Assembly (NCBI GenBank): GCA_019973155.2
Contig: BPQB01000005.1
Location: 248,001-312,000 of the forward strand
Direction of reading: 5' to 3'
DNA from: Phanerochaete sordida
Lineage: Eukaryota > Basidiomycota > Agaricomycetes > Polyporales > Phanerochaetaceae
Length of the DNA: 64,000 bases
Shown here in pieces: positions 21,616 to 32,583 of this stretch. The notes under the pieces were generated by a model. That model did no database searches. It had not been told where the DNA came from and saw only the letters and a list, made by a program, of their open reading frames with translations. The translations under genes and the position numbers were made by a program. The stretch's first letter is position 1, and every line of letters begins with the position of its first letter.

Positions 21616-22809
21616 CTATTGGCCGCTTGCATCCAGTCGTTCTCTGTGCAATCCTGCAACCACTGCATCGAAAGCTCGCAGTGCGGAAGCGGCACTAGGC
21701 CGCCGTTGATAATCGTCGTGTAGCATTGGCCGGACAAAGGCAACGAGCTCCGGTACGTTATAGCCGGCAATCTAGGTCACCTCGGTAAGCCGTACATGCC
21801 TGACGCGTGGGTGTGCTTACCTTGCAAGCCCGGAGAATTAGAACGGCCAATTGCCACACATCGGCCTTGTATGGGTCGGTCCAGCCTCCGCTCTCCAGCT
21901 CTGGGGGCACGTCAGTACTCCGGATCCCCTTGATGAGCGGAGTATGTGCGCCGTCGAACCGGCGACAGCATTCGTAGTCTATGAACGCATAATGTCCCTT
22001 GTAGTCCGTTAGAATGTTGTGTACGCTGATGTCCAAATGCGCCATGTTGTGGGAATGCATGAAGACGATGTGCTGCCAGATTAACGTTAGATCTCACGAA
22101 GCAGCTCGACGGTGGGAGCGCGTCATACCTCTATGCTCTGGCGAAGAGCGCTGAGAAAGAGCCTGAGAGTGCCCGGCACTTCATACATGAACTGCGGGTA
22201 CCACTCTTCCATAACGATGAAGACCAGGGAATCGGCAGGGACTTCGATCAGATCATAGACAGCTGCGGGTGCAATGACGGGGGAAGTCTAATTGAGCAAC
22301 AGGACGGCCGACAGCGAGCGAGGACATACGTATTGAGTGGTTCATGGTACTCTTTCTCAGCGATGGGCTGCAGATATATCGAACTGCATCGTACTCGCGG
22401 CTGCAGATGTGGACGGCCTTGATGACGACCTTCCTCCCAGAGGGGCTGTGTGTACCTCGGAAGAGATTGTCTGGCTAACACAAACAACTACTTAGTATAG
22501 CACAGATGTGAGACAACAGGGACTAACAAGGCCAGCGTCCTTGCAAAGCTCGTTCTCGTCTTTGATGCTGCAGGCGCGGGTGTAGCCCGGGAGATCTCTG
22601 GTGACGTCGTAGCCCTGGGCGAGCATGCCTTCCCAATATTTCTGGTACCACTGCTTCACGTCTCGACATGTGTCCAGACGGTAGCCTCGACGGTCGAGAA
22701 GGTGCCGATAAGCACACCAGTTGGGTGCCTTGCGCGAGTTGACGTCGTCGTCGTCGAGAGAGGCCGTGGAGGATGCCGAGGATAGCAAAGACTCGTCGTC
22801 GGATTCCAT
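21616..22809 (-). CDS. divergent protein kinase-like protein
   Basis: Five exons on the minus strand (22809-22528, 22474-22330, 22262-22129, 22072-21821, 21771-21616) give 322 aa. A VAIK-like lysine is seen in RKVVIKAVH. The catalytic loop reads HLDISVHNIL with H, D and N in place, and the following metal-binding motif is FIDYE instead of DFG. An APE-like element may be VPPELE, followed by YKADVWQLAVLIL, which matches the D-W-S-L-G region. This arrangement is usual for small basidiomycete-expanded kinase-like proteins (FunK1-like and related). The N-terminus (MESDDESLLSS) is acidic and Ser-rich. The protein is at the short end for a complete kinase, and the glycine-rich loop is not obvious, so activity is uncertain. 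Confidence 0.75.
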
Positions 22810-23666
22810 GTCTCGAGCTCGGAGGCGGTTGTCTAGGCTAGAAGGAGTGATGGGTGACCAGCCGTGTGTACGATGGCATGATAGAGCCTGGGGGTGAAGC
22901 TTATATGTCGGGGAGGAGGAGAGAAACCATGGCTAACTTAGGGAAAGCGGTGAATGGAGCCAAAATGCAAGTCGACAGGTCTGGTCTGCTGGCAAGTCCT
23001 GTGCGGACATAATACCTGCAAGTGGACCATGCTGACCTGCGGGCAAGAAAATGTATACCGTATATGGCGTCGCCCGCAGAGAATTGAGTTGCGACCATCG
23101 CACTGTGGTACAATTTGTCCGTGTGGAAGACATGCACGCACTGAAAGAGTTTCCGGAAAGGGGAGAGGCGTACAGGGACCGCCGACGCATTAGGCCCAAA
23201 TGCTCTCACCGATGTAAAACAACGGGCGGATAAAGGCTGGATAATCGGCGCGCTCGGTCTCCTGGGCTGCAGAGAAGGGAACGGCTAGGTGATAGATGGC
23301 ATCACCCCGTCCAGTGCACACACGGGAGCCGCGGAGAGGACATCCCAAGAATGGGTCGAGAGGCCACACAGAAAGTTAAAGCTTGACGGCGAGTGGACCC
23401 GCGACGAGACAGGCCAGGGTCAGCAGATATCGGCACCGAAACCACGCGGAGGCTGGGGCGAAGGTTGCCGCGGCTGGCGCGTGGACCACGGCGAGGACGC
23501 GACGGCGATGGTGCTGGGAGGGAACGGCCAAAGCGAGCAAGTCGCAGCAATGAAACGCCTGCCGTGCGTCATCAGACCGCGTTAATTATCCAAGTAAGCA
23601 CTTTCTTCGCACGGTCACCCGCCGCCTTACCGTGCCGCCCACACTTCCAAAGCACGCCGTCCATCC
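22810..23666. other. intergenic region between divergent kinase-like and RRM genes
   Basis: About 860 bases with promoters for both neighbours. Short open frames on both strands overlap and have no family features. Confidence 0.5.
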
Positions 23667-24372
23667 ATGGAGGAAGGAACCAAGACGAAGAAGACGGTCT
23701 TTGTCGGCAACATCGCCAACGACGTCGACGAGGCCGCCCTCCTCGAGACCTTTGCGACCTTCGGTGCGTGCACGCTGCGCCCTCGGCTGTGCTCGCCGCA
23801 CTCACGACGTGTACCAGGGGACATCATCGAAGTTCAGATACCACCCGCCAACACCGACCCGAATCGGCAGACAGGTGCGTCTCATGGCACACTCCCTGGT
23901 CCATATGACCGACCGCACGGCCACAGAGGAGAAGCACAAGGGCTATGGCTTCGTAACCTTCGCATCTGCTGCCGATGCGCAGGACGCCATCGACAACATG
24001 GACCTCAACGAGCTGCACGGCAAGGTCCTGCGGGTGAACCTCGCGCGGCCCAGCAAGATCCCTGTTCAGGGCCTCGGGAACAAAGCTAGTGCGTCCCTTG
24101 CGCGCCCACATACGCGTTCCTGGCTCACCCATGTGTCCCTGCAGTCTGGGAGTCTGAGGAATGGCTCAAGCAACACGCGAAGCCGCTGGGAAAGAGCGGT
24201 GGTACGTCTCTTGCCGTTGTCAGGTTCGCAGACGCGCCCCAGCTGACATGGACCCTTACGTACAGGCGCTGCGCTCCGTGCCCAGCAGTTGGGTACATCT
24301 CCAGGGCCCGAGGGATCCGCCGACGAAGGTGCCGGAAACGATGATGAGGAAGAGAACGCGATGCAGGAGTAA
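23667..24372 (+). CDS. CYP33/PPIE-like RRM protein without cyclophilin domain
   Basis: Five exons (23667-23763, 23818-23874, 23927-24088, 24145-24201, 24266-24372) give 159 aa. One RRM fills the first 85 or so residues: RNP2 is VFVGNI, RNP1 is KGYGFVTF, with ELHGKVLRVNLARP at the end. The next part (WESEEWLKQH) resembles the linker that, in PPIE/CYP33, joins the RRM to a C-terminal cyclophilin. Here the protein ends shortly afterwards in an acidic tail (NDDEEENAMQE). In animals the complete protein works in splicing and binds the MLL PHD finger. This one would keep RNA binding only. The next 525 bases hold no cyclophilin coding sequence. Confidence 0.8.
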
Positions 24373-24898
24373 ATCGAGGCGCTATCTGCACCCACTCTCC
24401 CGCCTCACGTTTCACACTCGAGGCGACGCGCTTTGTATTCGTGTCCGGTCGCGCAACGGCACGTCAGCTGCGCCACGGTACCGTCGTACTGGATGCCTCC
24501 ATCGTAAGCGGCGTTCACCCTGCTTATCGTCTCATCACCTCCGCGCTGTGGTCTGTTGCCACCTCTCTAGCGTGCACAGGACATTGTCCGATCCTCGCAT
24601 CGACACGTATGGCTATATGAGATATGTGACAACCGCCAACTCGGTGTAGCGTTACCCAAATTCTATTATTGCCATCGGGAATGCATTCACGGAGAATTCA
24701 GCAAACCTCGGAGCAAGGTGGATGTGGACGCTCCCCAATCTGCTTCTTGGCATCCATATACAAAACATAATTTTACAAGCGTGCTGAAGTAGTGTACAGT
24801 ACCAACGAAAATGTGTGTATATGAGTTCACGTGTCTGGGAGCCCAATAGTCCAAACGGCAGAACCTCGCATGACTGCGAACACGAAAATGAACGCGCC
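24373..24898. other. 3' flanks of convergent RRM and GYP7 genes
   Basis: About 525 bases between two stop codons. AT-richer than its surroundings, consistent with 3' UTRs; no gene seen. Confidence 0.5.
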
Positions 24899-27800
24899 TC
24901 AGCGACCCGTCTTCAACAAATCCCTGAGTTCATCACTGAGAACCGGGTGCTTCGGTTTCTCCTCTGACACCACCTCCCCAGTCGTCCGATTGCGCACTTG
25001 CCCCGTGCCAGAGGCGGGTTCCTCCGCCCGGCGGCGGTCGATGTCAGCCACGAGCTGTGCATAGGACAAGAAAAGCACTTCGGCCTGGGCGAGTGTGCTG
25101 TCAAGCTCGATGGTCATGCTGAGCTCATTGCAGTACTAGCGGCGAGATATCAGCATCAGCCGAAGCGGCGTTACAAGTCGCATACCTTTAGTATCTCGTC
25201 AAACTGTGAGGTCGAGTTTATCAGCAAAACGCTGAAACGGGAGCGTCGGTGACTAACCTCAACAAGATATCGCATGATAACGTCTCGGTGGGACTCGAGC
25301 ACGGCCAAGGCCACGAAGAGGACAAAGCTCTTGCTGTAATAGTCGGTCCACAGGACCTCCCACAGCCGCAGAACGTCCTCAAATTGGAACTCGCGCTTGA
25401 AAGCAATGAGGATCCATCTAATTAATCATGAGCGTCGCGGAGGGTTGTGTCAACGGCGGAGACTGACCGGAAACAGAAGAAGAGGTTCAGCGAGTCGGTC
25501 TTCTCTGTGAGGCGGTGTTGAGTCATTAAAGCGTCGTGGGAGGGACGAAACCAACCTAGGTGCCGATAGAGCTCCGGGTCCATGACACTGATGAGTTGCT
25601 GTAGCGTCGACAGCTGCTTCTTCATGCCACTTTGATCCCTCAAGAAGTTTTGTTTCTATAGACGATAAGTCACCCACACGACGGCAAAGTGGGGCAGGAC
25701 TTACCATGCGGTCCATGACAGAGACGAAACACCAGAAGGTCAGCTCCTCGTCGGCGTCCATCACAACGTATATTGGAGCACAAAGATCTGACATTCCCTG
25801 GACATAGCCTACGTTTGTGTCAGCCACGCCAGGAAGCAGGACGAATAGTTGGACGCACCTAGGTCTGTGTCGTAAAAGTTATATGTGAGAAGGATACCGC
25901 CCATTCTCTCGATGTGCTCGTTGGATGGTGCTTGGGCACCAATATCGCTGAGACCCGGCGAGATCGTGGAGTACCGCATGTGCATGCCCTTCTCGTCTTC
26001 CGATGCGTCAATGGTGGGAGTGGTAGATGCAAGCAGCGGATGATTGCGGTCTGTGCGACGACAGTCGACATCTATCCGGTGCCGCTCCTGGATAGCCATG
26101 TCAGACTGCGCTCGCTGCAGCCGTAATTGAGGTATGTGTCGACACACCTCGATGACATCTTGACGATCGAAAACTTCAGGTACCCCCCACCACTGGTTCT
26201 TCAGCTCACGATAGCTCTGACTGAGCAAAGCTGAGTAAGTTGGGAGACCGAATAACGCTGCATCCCGACTCACCGCTTTGCTTCCCACGCCGCTTTACGC
26301 CCCGTCGAGGTCGTGTCCCACTCGTGTACACCTAGCAGGAAGGGCCATATCTGCTTTCGCAAAGCACCTTTGGAGGTTATGCCCCGCTGGAACACCTGCC
26401 TCCGCATCTCCTCGACGTTGATCTTCGGCGTGCCATCCGCAGCAAACCACCCCTTCCATGTCTTCTCGTCCACGGGATTGTTGGGGCTGCGCGTTGATTT
26501 GGGAGTAGGCAGGTTAGCGGAGGAGTGGAGGAGTTCAAACACGCCCAGAGACGTGTCCTCTGACGGGAGCTCTCCGGAGCCAGAAGTTGGGAGAGCTTGC
26601 GCCTCTTTGCGGCGCGCGCGCTCACCCTCCTCCGCGACGATGCGGGCCCAGCGAGCGAGATAGACTCGAGCGCTCTCGAACTCGCCGACGCCACCCTTCT
26701 CGACCCAGCTTCCCCACTCAAGATCCCCATTCGCGTTGACAAGGCTCTTCACCGGATCAGGTAAGTGGGGAACGATGGGCTTAGCAAGCGGATGTGACAG
26801 AATGTGCTGCGCCGCATGCGCTGCGTGCCGTGTGATTTGGGAAAACGACTGTAGCAGTGCCATGCGGGCCTGAGAAGAAGACGAGGATGACGAAGTCGGA
26901 GGTGAATTGAGTGAGCGATGGAGGATGGACGAGCGTGACGAGTATGGGTTTGTCGAGCCAGGAAGAGGCCGAGGTCTGCGATGTGCGGGGATCGGCGAGT
27001 GAGAGTTCGCATATGAAGACTGCGCGAGGATATCGTCTACAGCATCGTCTGAGAACAACTGAGTGGAGTGCGTCTCGATATCCTCTCGTGAGGGATCCAT
27101 CAGGTATAGATTGCCCTGTAGATTCGAGCGCATGATATGCGCGTAAGCTCTGAGACGGTTGAGTAAGTCTTCTCCTCCCCATGATATTGCTTTGGAGCTA
27201 GAGGCCGTCGGAGACTGGGGAGGCGGGTAGACATCGTGCTTGTGATCCGCGGGAGCCTTCTGCAAGGCAGTGAACGAACGCGACTCATCGTCGTGGAAGT
27301 GTAGCGTAGGAAGCGTCGTGCCATTTATGAGGTTAATGGCTATTGATCCGTCTATGATGCAGAGTGAGGGTATGATGTCAGCGTTTAGGATGCGGAGGTA
27401 TATGTAGCTTACACCAGGATGAGAGGGAAGGCGGCTGGACAATGAGAGAATAGATTGATGTCAAGGGCGTGGAAAATGCGTATGTCTCCGGTCGTGGTAT
27501 CGGCATGTCGATGAGGACCGCATCTGCCGTGTACATCAGGAGGCGGCGGTGAGTGCAGCGCGCAGGATAACGCACCCTCCTCTTCCTCCACAGTCATCCG
27601 TTCCTCCGTCCTGATGAACTTGTCCCATTCTGTCTGCCCCTTCTCGTTCAAGAGGGTCTCAGGCAACCAAGCCAGAAGGTATGTCGGATTCACGGCTTCC
27701 TGTAGGGCTTAATTAGCGTGGGCGAGAGACGTGCATCCAGTACCCACCCGCTTGACGAGCGCCACGAACCCCGGGATGTTATCTCGGGAGTACACGGTGG

Positions 27801-27909
27801 GATTCACATATACCTTCGACTTGCTATAGAGTAACCTGTACTGGCTACCGTCATGTTGTTCGACGATGGAGTGTGCGAGATCTCCTGATGTAGTCTTAAT
27901 TTCGACCAT
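24899..27909 (-). CDS. GYP7: GYP7-type TBC domain Rab GTPase-activating protein
   Basis: Twelve exons on the minus strand (27909-27748, 27699-27576, 27523-27413, 27351-26274, 26220-26148, 26087-25859, 25808-25705, 25655-25556, 25504-25468, 25417-25258, 25203-25186, 25135-24899) give 810 aa. The N-terminal part has the GYP7 signature LLYSKSKVYVNPTVY with NIPGFVALV and SIYSLIVQPPSLSSW. The TBC domain follows: RKQIWPFLLGVHEW, the arginine finger RHRIDVDCRRTDR (IxxDxxR) and the glutamine finger YVQGMSDL (YxQ), then FWCFVSVM and LFFCFRWILIAFKREF. GYP7 stimulates GTP hydrolysis by Ypt7/Rab7 and regulates vacuole traffic. The start at MVEIKTT is the first ATG that stays in frame; an ATG at 28031 cannot be joined without a frame break. 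The intron at 26088-26147 is 60 bases and stop-free. Confidence 0.87.
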
Positions 27910-28430
27910 AGAGTCTAGCTTGGCACGAAGCGTTCTCAGGCTGCGTAGTCGCAGAAATGCGCATACAGAAGGCTTACAGATGCCGTAGAGATCGAGAGGT
28001 CAAATGGTTGAGGGCTGTGGGCAGAGCTCATGAGCAGCAGCCGAAGGTTAAGTACAGAAGGGAGCAGCTGCGCCGCTGCGGTTCCTGGCCACGGGCAATA
28101 GACGCCCAATGCCTATAGCTAACACGTGACTGCTCAATCGTCGCAGCCCAAGACTCGAGTGCACTAGGCTGCGGCACAGGAAGTAGGCAGCGGGAAGGGT
28201 TGTGCTGCGGGAATGGGATAGGAGGATGGTGCTACGCAACGCACAGCTCTTGCATGATATAGCTGTCGCAGCTGAAGTCAATCCGAGGGATGTGTGTTCC
28301 CAGAGATTACCGAGGAAATTCAGACAGACGAGCAGAGTACAGCGAAGAGCGACATGCGACAGGGAAAAGCGATAGGGATACGGCGTGGGATGTACAGACG
28401 ACAAGAGAGCACTTCCGCTTGTCCTCAAAA
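27910..28430. other. GYP7 upstream region and RPS21 3' flank
   Basis: About 520 bases. A possible upstream exon beginning with an ATG at 28031 (MSSAHSPQPFDL) has a good donor, but the phase does not match the next exon, so I do not join it. Confidence 0.4.
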
Positions 28431-28871
28431 TCACTTTTGGTACGACCAGACGTTGCGGAGGACTAAAAACAGAGTCAGCATCTGATTTTTGAACGAGGTG
28501 CAAAGTTACGCACGGCCCGCCTTGGTAGCCAAACGGTTCAGAGAGTCATCGCTCTCGCCCATAGCCCGAACCTGACCGCAGAGAGCGAAGGAGGTGGAGG
28601 TGGAAAGCGCCCGGCCGTTGGCGTCGACGTCCGCGACGGCGATCTGGACCGAAGCGTGGTCCTTGGAGGTGATGAGGCGGTCTAAAATTCACATTTAGAG
28701 CTTGGTCCTGCGCTTCTTCCAGGAGAAGTCAAGAGGGGGGACGTACTGGTCGCAGCGCACTTGCGGGGGACGTAAAGGTCGACGAGGACTCCCTAGAATT
28801 TCGAGATTTTTGTTCAAAATTCGTTCTATTGCACTTCTACGACTGTGCACGCATACCTGATCGTTCTCCAT
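28431..28871 (-). CDS. RPS21: 40S ribosomal protein S21 (eS21)
   Basis: Four exons on the minus strand (28871-28857, 28792-28747, 28681-28514, 28462-28431) give 86 aa, the family length. The sequence reads MENDQ, then VLVDLYVPRKCAATNR, SKDHASVQIAVADVDANG, ALCGQVRAMGESDDSLNR and finally LLRNVWSYQK. All are standard eS21 positions. eS21 sits on the 40S solvent side and assists late small-subunit maturation. Short exons and an intron after the first few codons are usual for fungal ribosomal protein genes. The final exon is only 32 bases; without it the gene would stop early and lack the conserved NVWSY ending, which is why I include it. Confidence 0.95.
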
Positions 28872-29254
28872 GGCGGGTACTAGGACTTGGCGGCGGCGAC
28901 GGCGACGGTGGTGGGGGCTTCCGAGTAAGGTTATTTGGAACTGTACAGTTCTCTCGGGCGGCTATTGAGCTGAATAAGCGCTGATTTCCCTCCTGGGTAA
29001 TCTCCGTCAGTTTATGTCGGGAGAGGCAGTAATTCTGTTTTCGTGGCTAATTAGCACTGCCCTGCTGAGGACAGGCTTCATGAACCAGGTCGATCGCGTC
29101 TGAGGTGGGCGATATTGAGACGCGCAATCATGTCACGGTCCGGGGACGCGTCTGCACATGTCACTCTCGCGCTCTTGACCAACATCACGTTCCAGCCACG
29201 AGCTGAAGGCAAACGTCCAACCACATACCACTGCGTCCAAGGCAGTCGTATTGC
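28872..29254. other. divergent promoter, RPS21 / PPP4R2
   Basis: About 380 bases between two divergent start codons. No gene and no clear TATA box seen. Confidence 0.5.
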
Positions 29255-30419
29255 ATGACCATGAGTGCAGAAACACCCTTTGAATGGCTCCCAGGTACGC
29301 GATCTCGTGCTCAGTCCGAACTCACCTCGATGATTCTTCGAGCTGGTAGACTACGACGTTGTCCTTGAGGGCATTGCGTCGACAGACACGATGGAGTCGG
29401 TGTGTTTCGCACGTTCCATGGCTACTGTGCTGACTGTGCTCGTAGCACTGAGTGGCCAAAGCTGCGAGATATCCTCAAATACAAGATTGACAAAGTGCGT
29501 GTCCTCGCAGCCGCAGAAGTTAGTAGCTCACGACGCAGACAGAATGTCGACGACTTTTTGACACAGTCGAGCGATACGCTCCCTGCCCCTCCGATCGTTA
29601 CCTCACCACGGCCGATGCCATCTGGTGGACTCAAGCTCCCCCCTTTCCCTCCGCGCCCTCGGAACCCTCACAATCCTCTCGAGGCACCCAAGAGCTTGCT
29701 TTCCGAAGACGAGGCGAAGGCGCACAAGGAAGTGATCTTAAGGCAGCTGGATGAGTTCGAGGGGTACGCCCTGCGTTCATATATCCTCTAAACAAGGACC
29801 ATTTCTCAAGCTACTCAGCCCACCCTTTACCATACAGCGCGTGTGTGAACTGTGTCTATACCCGAAGAAACATTACAGGATGATCGGCAAGTACCTACGA
29901 GCAGTGGAGAAGACACTGCTGGTCACATCGACATGGGACGCGTTTCCTGTACCCGCTGACGGCGCGTCACGAATGATAAATTCTACGACAAATTTCGACA
30001 GCGTGCTGCTCACGTCTGCACCGCCCACACCCATGTTCTCCCCAATACCCTTCCTACACGATGACGCTCGACGTTCGAAGTCGCGCAGCCCTCCGCCATC
30101 GCCCCTTGCACTTCCCGCACTTGCTACCGGAGGCACGAGTATGTCGGCGCCCAACGCAGGCTCAGAGGGCGCAGAACCCCCAGTTCTGGGTCTCGTAGAT
30201 GAGCTGGATGACCCAAGTCCTGGACACTTGAGCGACCATCCCCAACCTCTGTCGTCGACGACGACTGTGGACCCAAAGCCGGCAGCAAGTCTCGCGGAAA
30301 GATTCGTCAAGTCGACGGAAGAGCAAGAAGGTAAAGAGTCGTCTGCTGAGGCGGAGGCTCCCACGCCATCTGAGGAAATGGCAGTGGACGACCCAGAGAA
30401 GGAGAATAAGGCGGATTGA
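29255..30419 (+). CDS. PPP4R2: protein phosphatase 4 regulatory subunit 2 (PPP4R2-like)
   Basis: Four exons (29255-29294, 29350-29401, 29446-29763, 29819-30419) give 336 aa. The N-terminal PPP4R2 domain reads FEWLPDYDVVLEGIAS, then TEWPKLRDILKYKI and PPFTIQRVCEL, PKKHYRMIGKYLRAVEK, LLVTSTWD. The C-terminal half is Pro/Ser-rich, then acidic (MAVDDPEKENKAD), as in animal and plant members. PPP4R2 joins the PP4 catalytic subunit to R3 scaffolds; the complex acts in DNA damage recovery and spliceosomal assembly. Two in-frame ATGs (29255 and 29261) are only two codons apart and cannot be distinguished here. Confidence 0.85.
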
Positions 30420-30528
30420 GTATAGGGGCTCTGCTACGCTTCCGTCAGTAACTACTATTCTTCATGTCCCTCGCATATAAACTCACTTGTGGTCAAGTAA
30501 CGGTTATTTATCACTGTTGTCCGCAGAT

Positions 30529-31284
30529 CTACGCATAGTCTCGCTTGATCTTCTCGAGCATGACGTTCATACGCAACCGCATGTCTGGCTGCCCACGACC
30601 TCGTCCACCGCGCTGCGAACCTCGCCCTCTACCCCTGACCCGTCCGCGGGTCTCACTTTGTCTTTGAGACGAGCCAGACTTGTAAGTATGGAGCGAGGAT
30701 TTCGAGTATGCGAGGGTTTGCAACTCGCGAAGAGTTGGCTTCTTGGCTGCGTCGTCGTCGCCGGCCGTGTCTTTTCTTCTTCTCTTGTTCGCGTGCTCCC
30801 CTCCCCGACCCGCCGGCACTGTGGCAGTCTGTGTACCTTTTCCTTTACCTCGCTTCTTCTCCCCCGTGTAGACCCGCTCTATGTGTTCGCTCCGGTCACT
30901 CTCTTCCTCACTCTCCTCGTCTCCTGCCCCAACGTCCTCTCCGTCCGATCCCGAGTCTGTACCCTCGTCCTCTTCGCGTCCGCTCTCCGGTGCTGACTCT
31001 TCATCTTGCCCGCGGTCCGAGCCGCCGCCGGTATGTTCGTCCTCGAGCTCTAGGTTGACGACCGGCCGGGCAGTTGTGAGGCCCTCCTTGCGTTTCTGTG
31101 CCTTCCATTTACTCTTGATCTTTTGGACCTCCACCCAGGACCGCTTGAGCTTTTTGGCTAGACCGAACAGTCAGGACGGCGATCGTTTCCAACAAGGGAT
31201 GTGAGACTCGCCTCGGTTTTCAGGGAGATGTTGGAAGGTCGGAGGCTTTTTCCTCTTGGTGCCTGCAGGCGTAGATCCCACCAT
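30529..31284 (-). CDS. charged nucleolar-type protein of unknown function
   Basis: Two exons on the minus strand (31284-31212, 31157-30529) give 233 aa. The N-terminus MVGSTPAGTKRKKPPTFQ, with HLPENRAKKLKRSWVE and IKSKWKAQKRKEG, is basic; an acidic Glu/Asp/Ser run follows (about residues 70-125), then a KKRGKGKG segment, THANKRRRK-like basic patches and a C-terminal RGRGRG box (RGR-rich, about residues 195-215), ending MLEKIKRDYA. Such alternating charge with RGG-type repeats is typical of ribosome-biogenesis and RNA-binding nucleolar proteins. I cannot name the family with confidence. The single intron (31158-31211) starts with GC rather than GT; it is the only boundary that keeps the frame at normal intron length. 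It is divergent from eIF1. Confidence 0.7.
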
Positions 31285-31378
31285 GGCTGTATGCTGCTGG
31301 TTGAGACGTAAGAGCGAAAGTCTATCGCAGAGCCATATCGAATTCAGATGACCCACGGCGGCTTACATAACCGCTGTG

Positions 31379-31386
31379 TATATAAA
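31379..31386 (+). promoter_or_regulatory. TATA box of the eIF1 gene
   Basis: TATATAAA about 140 bases upstream of the eIF1 ATG, followed by a CT-rich leader as is usual for highly expressed fungal genes. Confidence 0.5.
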
Positions 31387-31526
31387 CACCACGCAGCCGC
31401 CCACGCCCTTTTCGGTCATCTGCAGTCATCTCTCAACCTCGCACTCGTCCGCCTCGTCTTCACGAAACAACCCCCACTCAGTTTCCAGTCTCTCTACTTT
31501 CCCTAGTTTTATCCCCCGCTCGTCGC

Positions 31527-32063
31527 ATGAACGTGCAGAACCTCGCTTCTTTCGGTGTGTACCGCGTCCTCCCGCGCACTCCTCCCCATGCATCCCATCG
31601 ATTCCCAACATGTGCTGACTTGGATGTCTTTCCTCGGTAGACCCCTTCGCAGACGAGGGAGACCCGCTCAACGCCACACAGGAGGTTGGGTCTCAGCAGA
31701 ACTACATCCACATCCGTGTCCAGCAACGGAACGGACGCAAGACTCTCACGACTTTGCAGGGCCTGCCCAAGGGTGCGTGGCCCGTAGTCGCTAGTCTAAA
31801 TAACCCCCTAATATTTGTGCCACCTCAGAGTATGATGCCAAGAAGCTCTTGAAGGCCTTCAAGAAGGTATGCACGCCTTTCTCCTTCACTTGAAGCCTCA
31901 ATTAACAGACATTTACCAGGAATTCGCTTGTAACGGCACGCTCGTAGACGACGAAGAAGCTGGACAAGTCATCCAACTTCAAGGCGATCAGCGCACTAAG
32001 ATCCTGAACTTCCTCGTCGAAGAAGGTCTTCCCAAGAACACGATCAAGGTCCACGGTTTCTAA
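31527..32063 (+). CDS. SUI1: translation initiation factor eIF1 (SUI1)
   Basis: Four exons (31527-31554, 31641-31772, 31829-31866, 31920-32063) give 113 aa, the expected size. Family positions are clear: NYIHIRVQQRNGRKTLTT, LQGLPKEYD, KKLLKAFKKEFACNGT, VIQLQGDQRTKILNFL and KNTIKVHGF at the end. eIF1 binds the 40S P-site region and keeps the scanning complex open, rejecting non-AUG starts. A TATA box lies upstream and the leader is CT-rich. It shares a short promoter region with the divergent charged protein gene on the left. Confidence 0.95.
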
Positions 32064-32583
32064 ACGGCGAGTCGCCTCTGCACAGCATTCAGCTTGGAGA
32101 CCTCTCGAACGCTCTTTCCCCCCGCCCACTTGCATTCCGACCACCTTCTCGTTTCGTATTTTATTATCGCTCTGCCATGTTCTTTGTTTCTTGCAGATCT
32201 CCGGTCTCATGTCTGTACCAAGTAGTATCGAATGGTTATCGGACTTCATAATTCTCAGGAGAAAGCTCCTAGCATGGAATTGTTGTACCAGCGGTCACCA
32301 CGACAGCACGTCCCTGTTAGATTGTCGAGCCACGTGCTCATGGTAGGATGGCGGAACTGAGTAGCTGCATAGACGCAATGGAATGTCCGGTTTATGACGA
32401 GTGACAAACGCACCTGGATGCTGGGACGCTCATCCACAAGCTAGCCGACCACATAACGCTGCACGGTGGGCAGTAGTAGCCTATGATATTTTACGAAGTA
32501 GATGCCGACTCAACTGGATGCATAGTTGATCTGAACGCGCGCAAGTCGTATAAATATAAAGTTCCAAGCTGCGGCGCAGCCGA
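32064..32583. other. 3' flanks of convergent eIF1 and SNRNP27 genes
   Basis: About 520 bases between two stop codons. AT-richer, no supported gene. Confidence 0.5.

Noticed and set aside
30487..30996. 169-codon plus frame opposite the charged nucleolar-type gene
   Set aside because: Antisense shadow of Glu/Asp/Arg codons, which read as Leu/Ser/Val.
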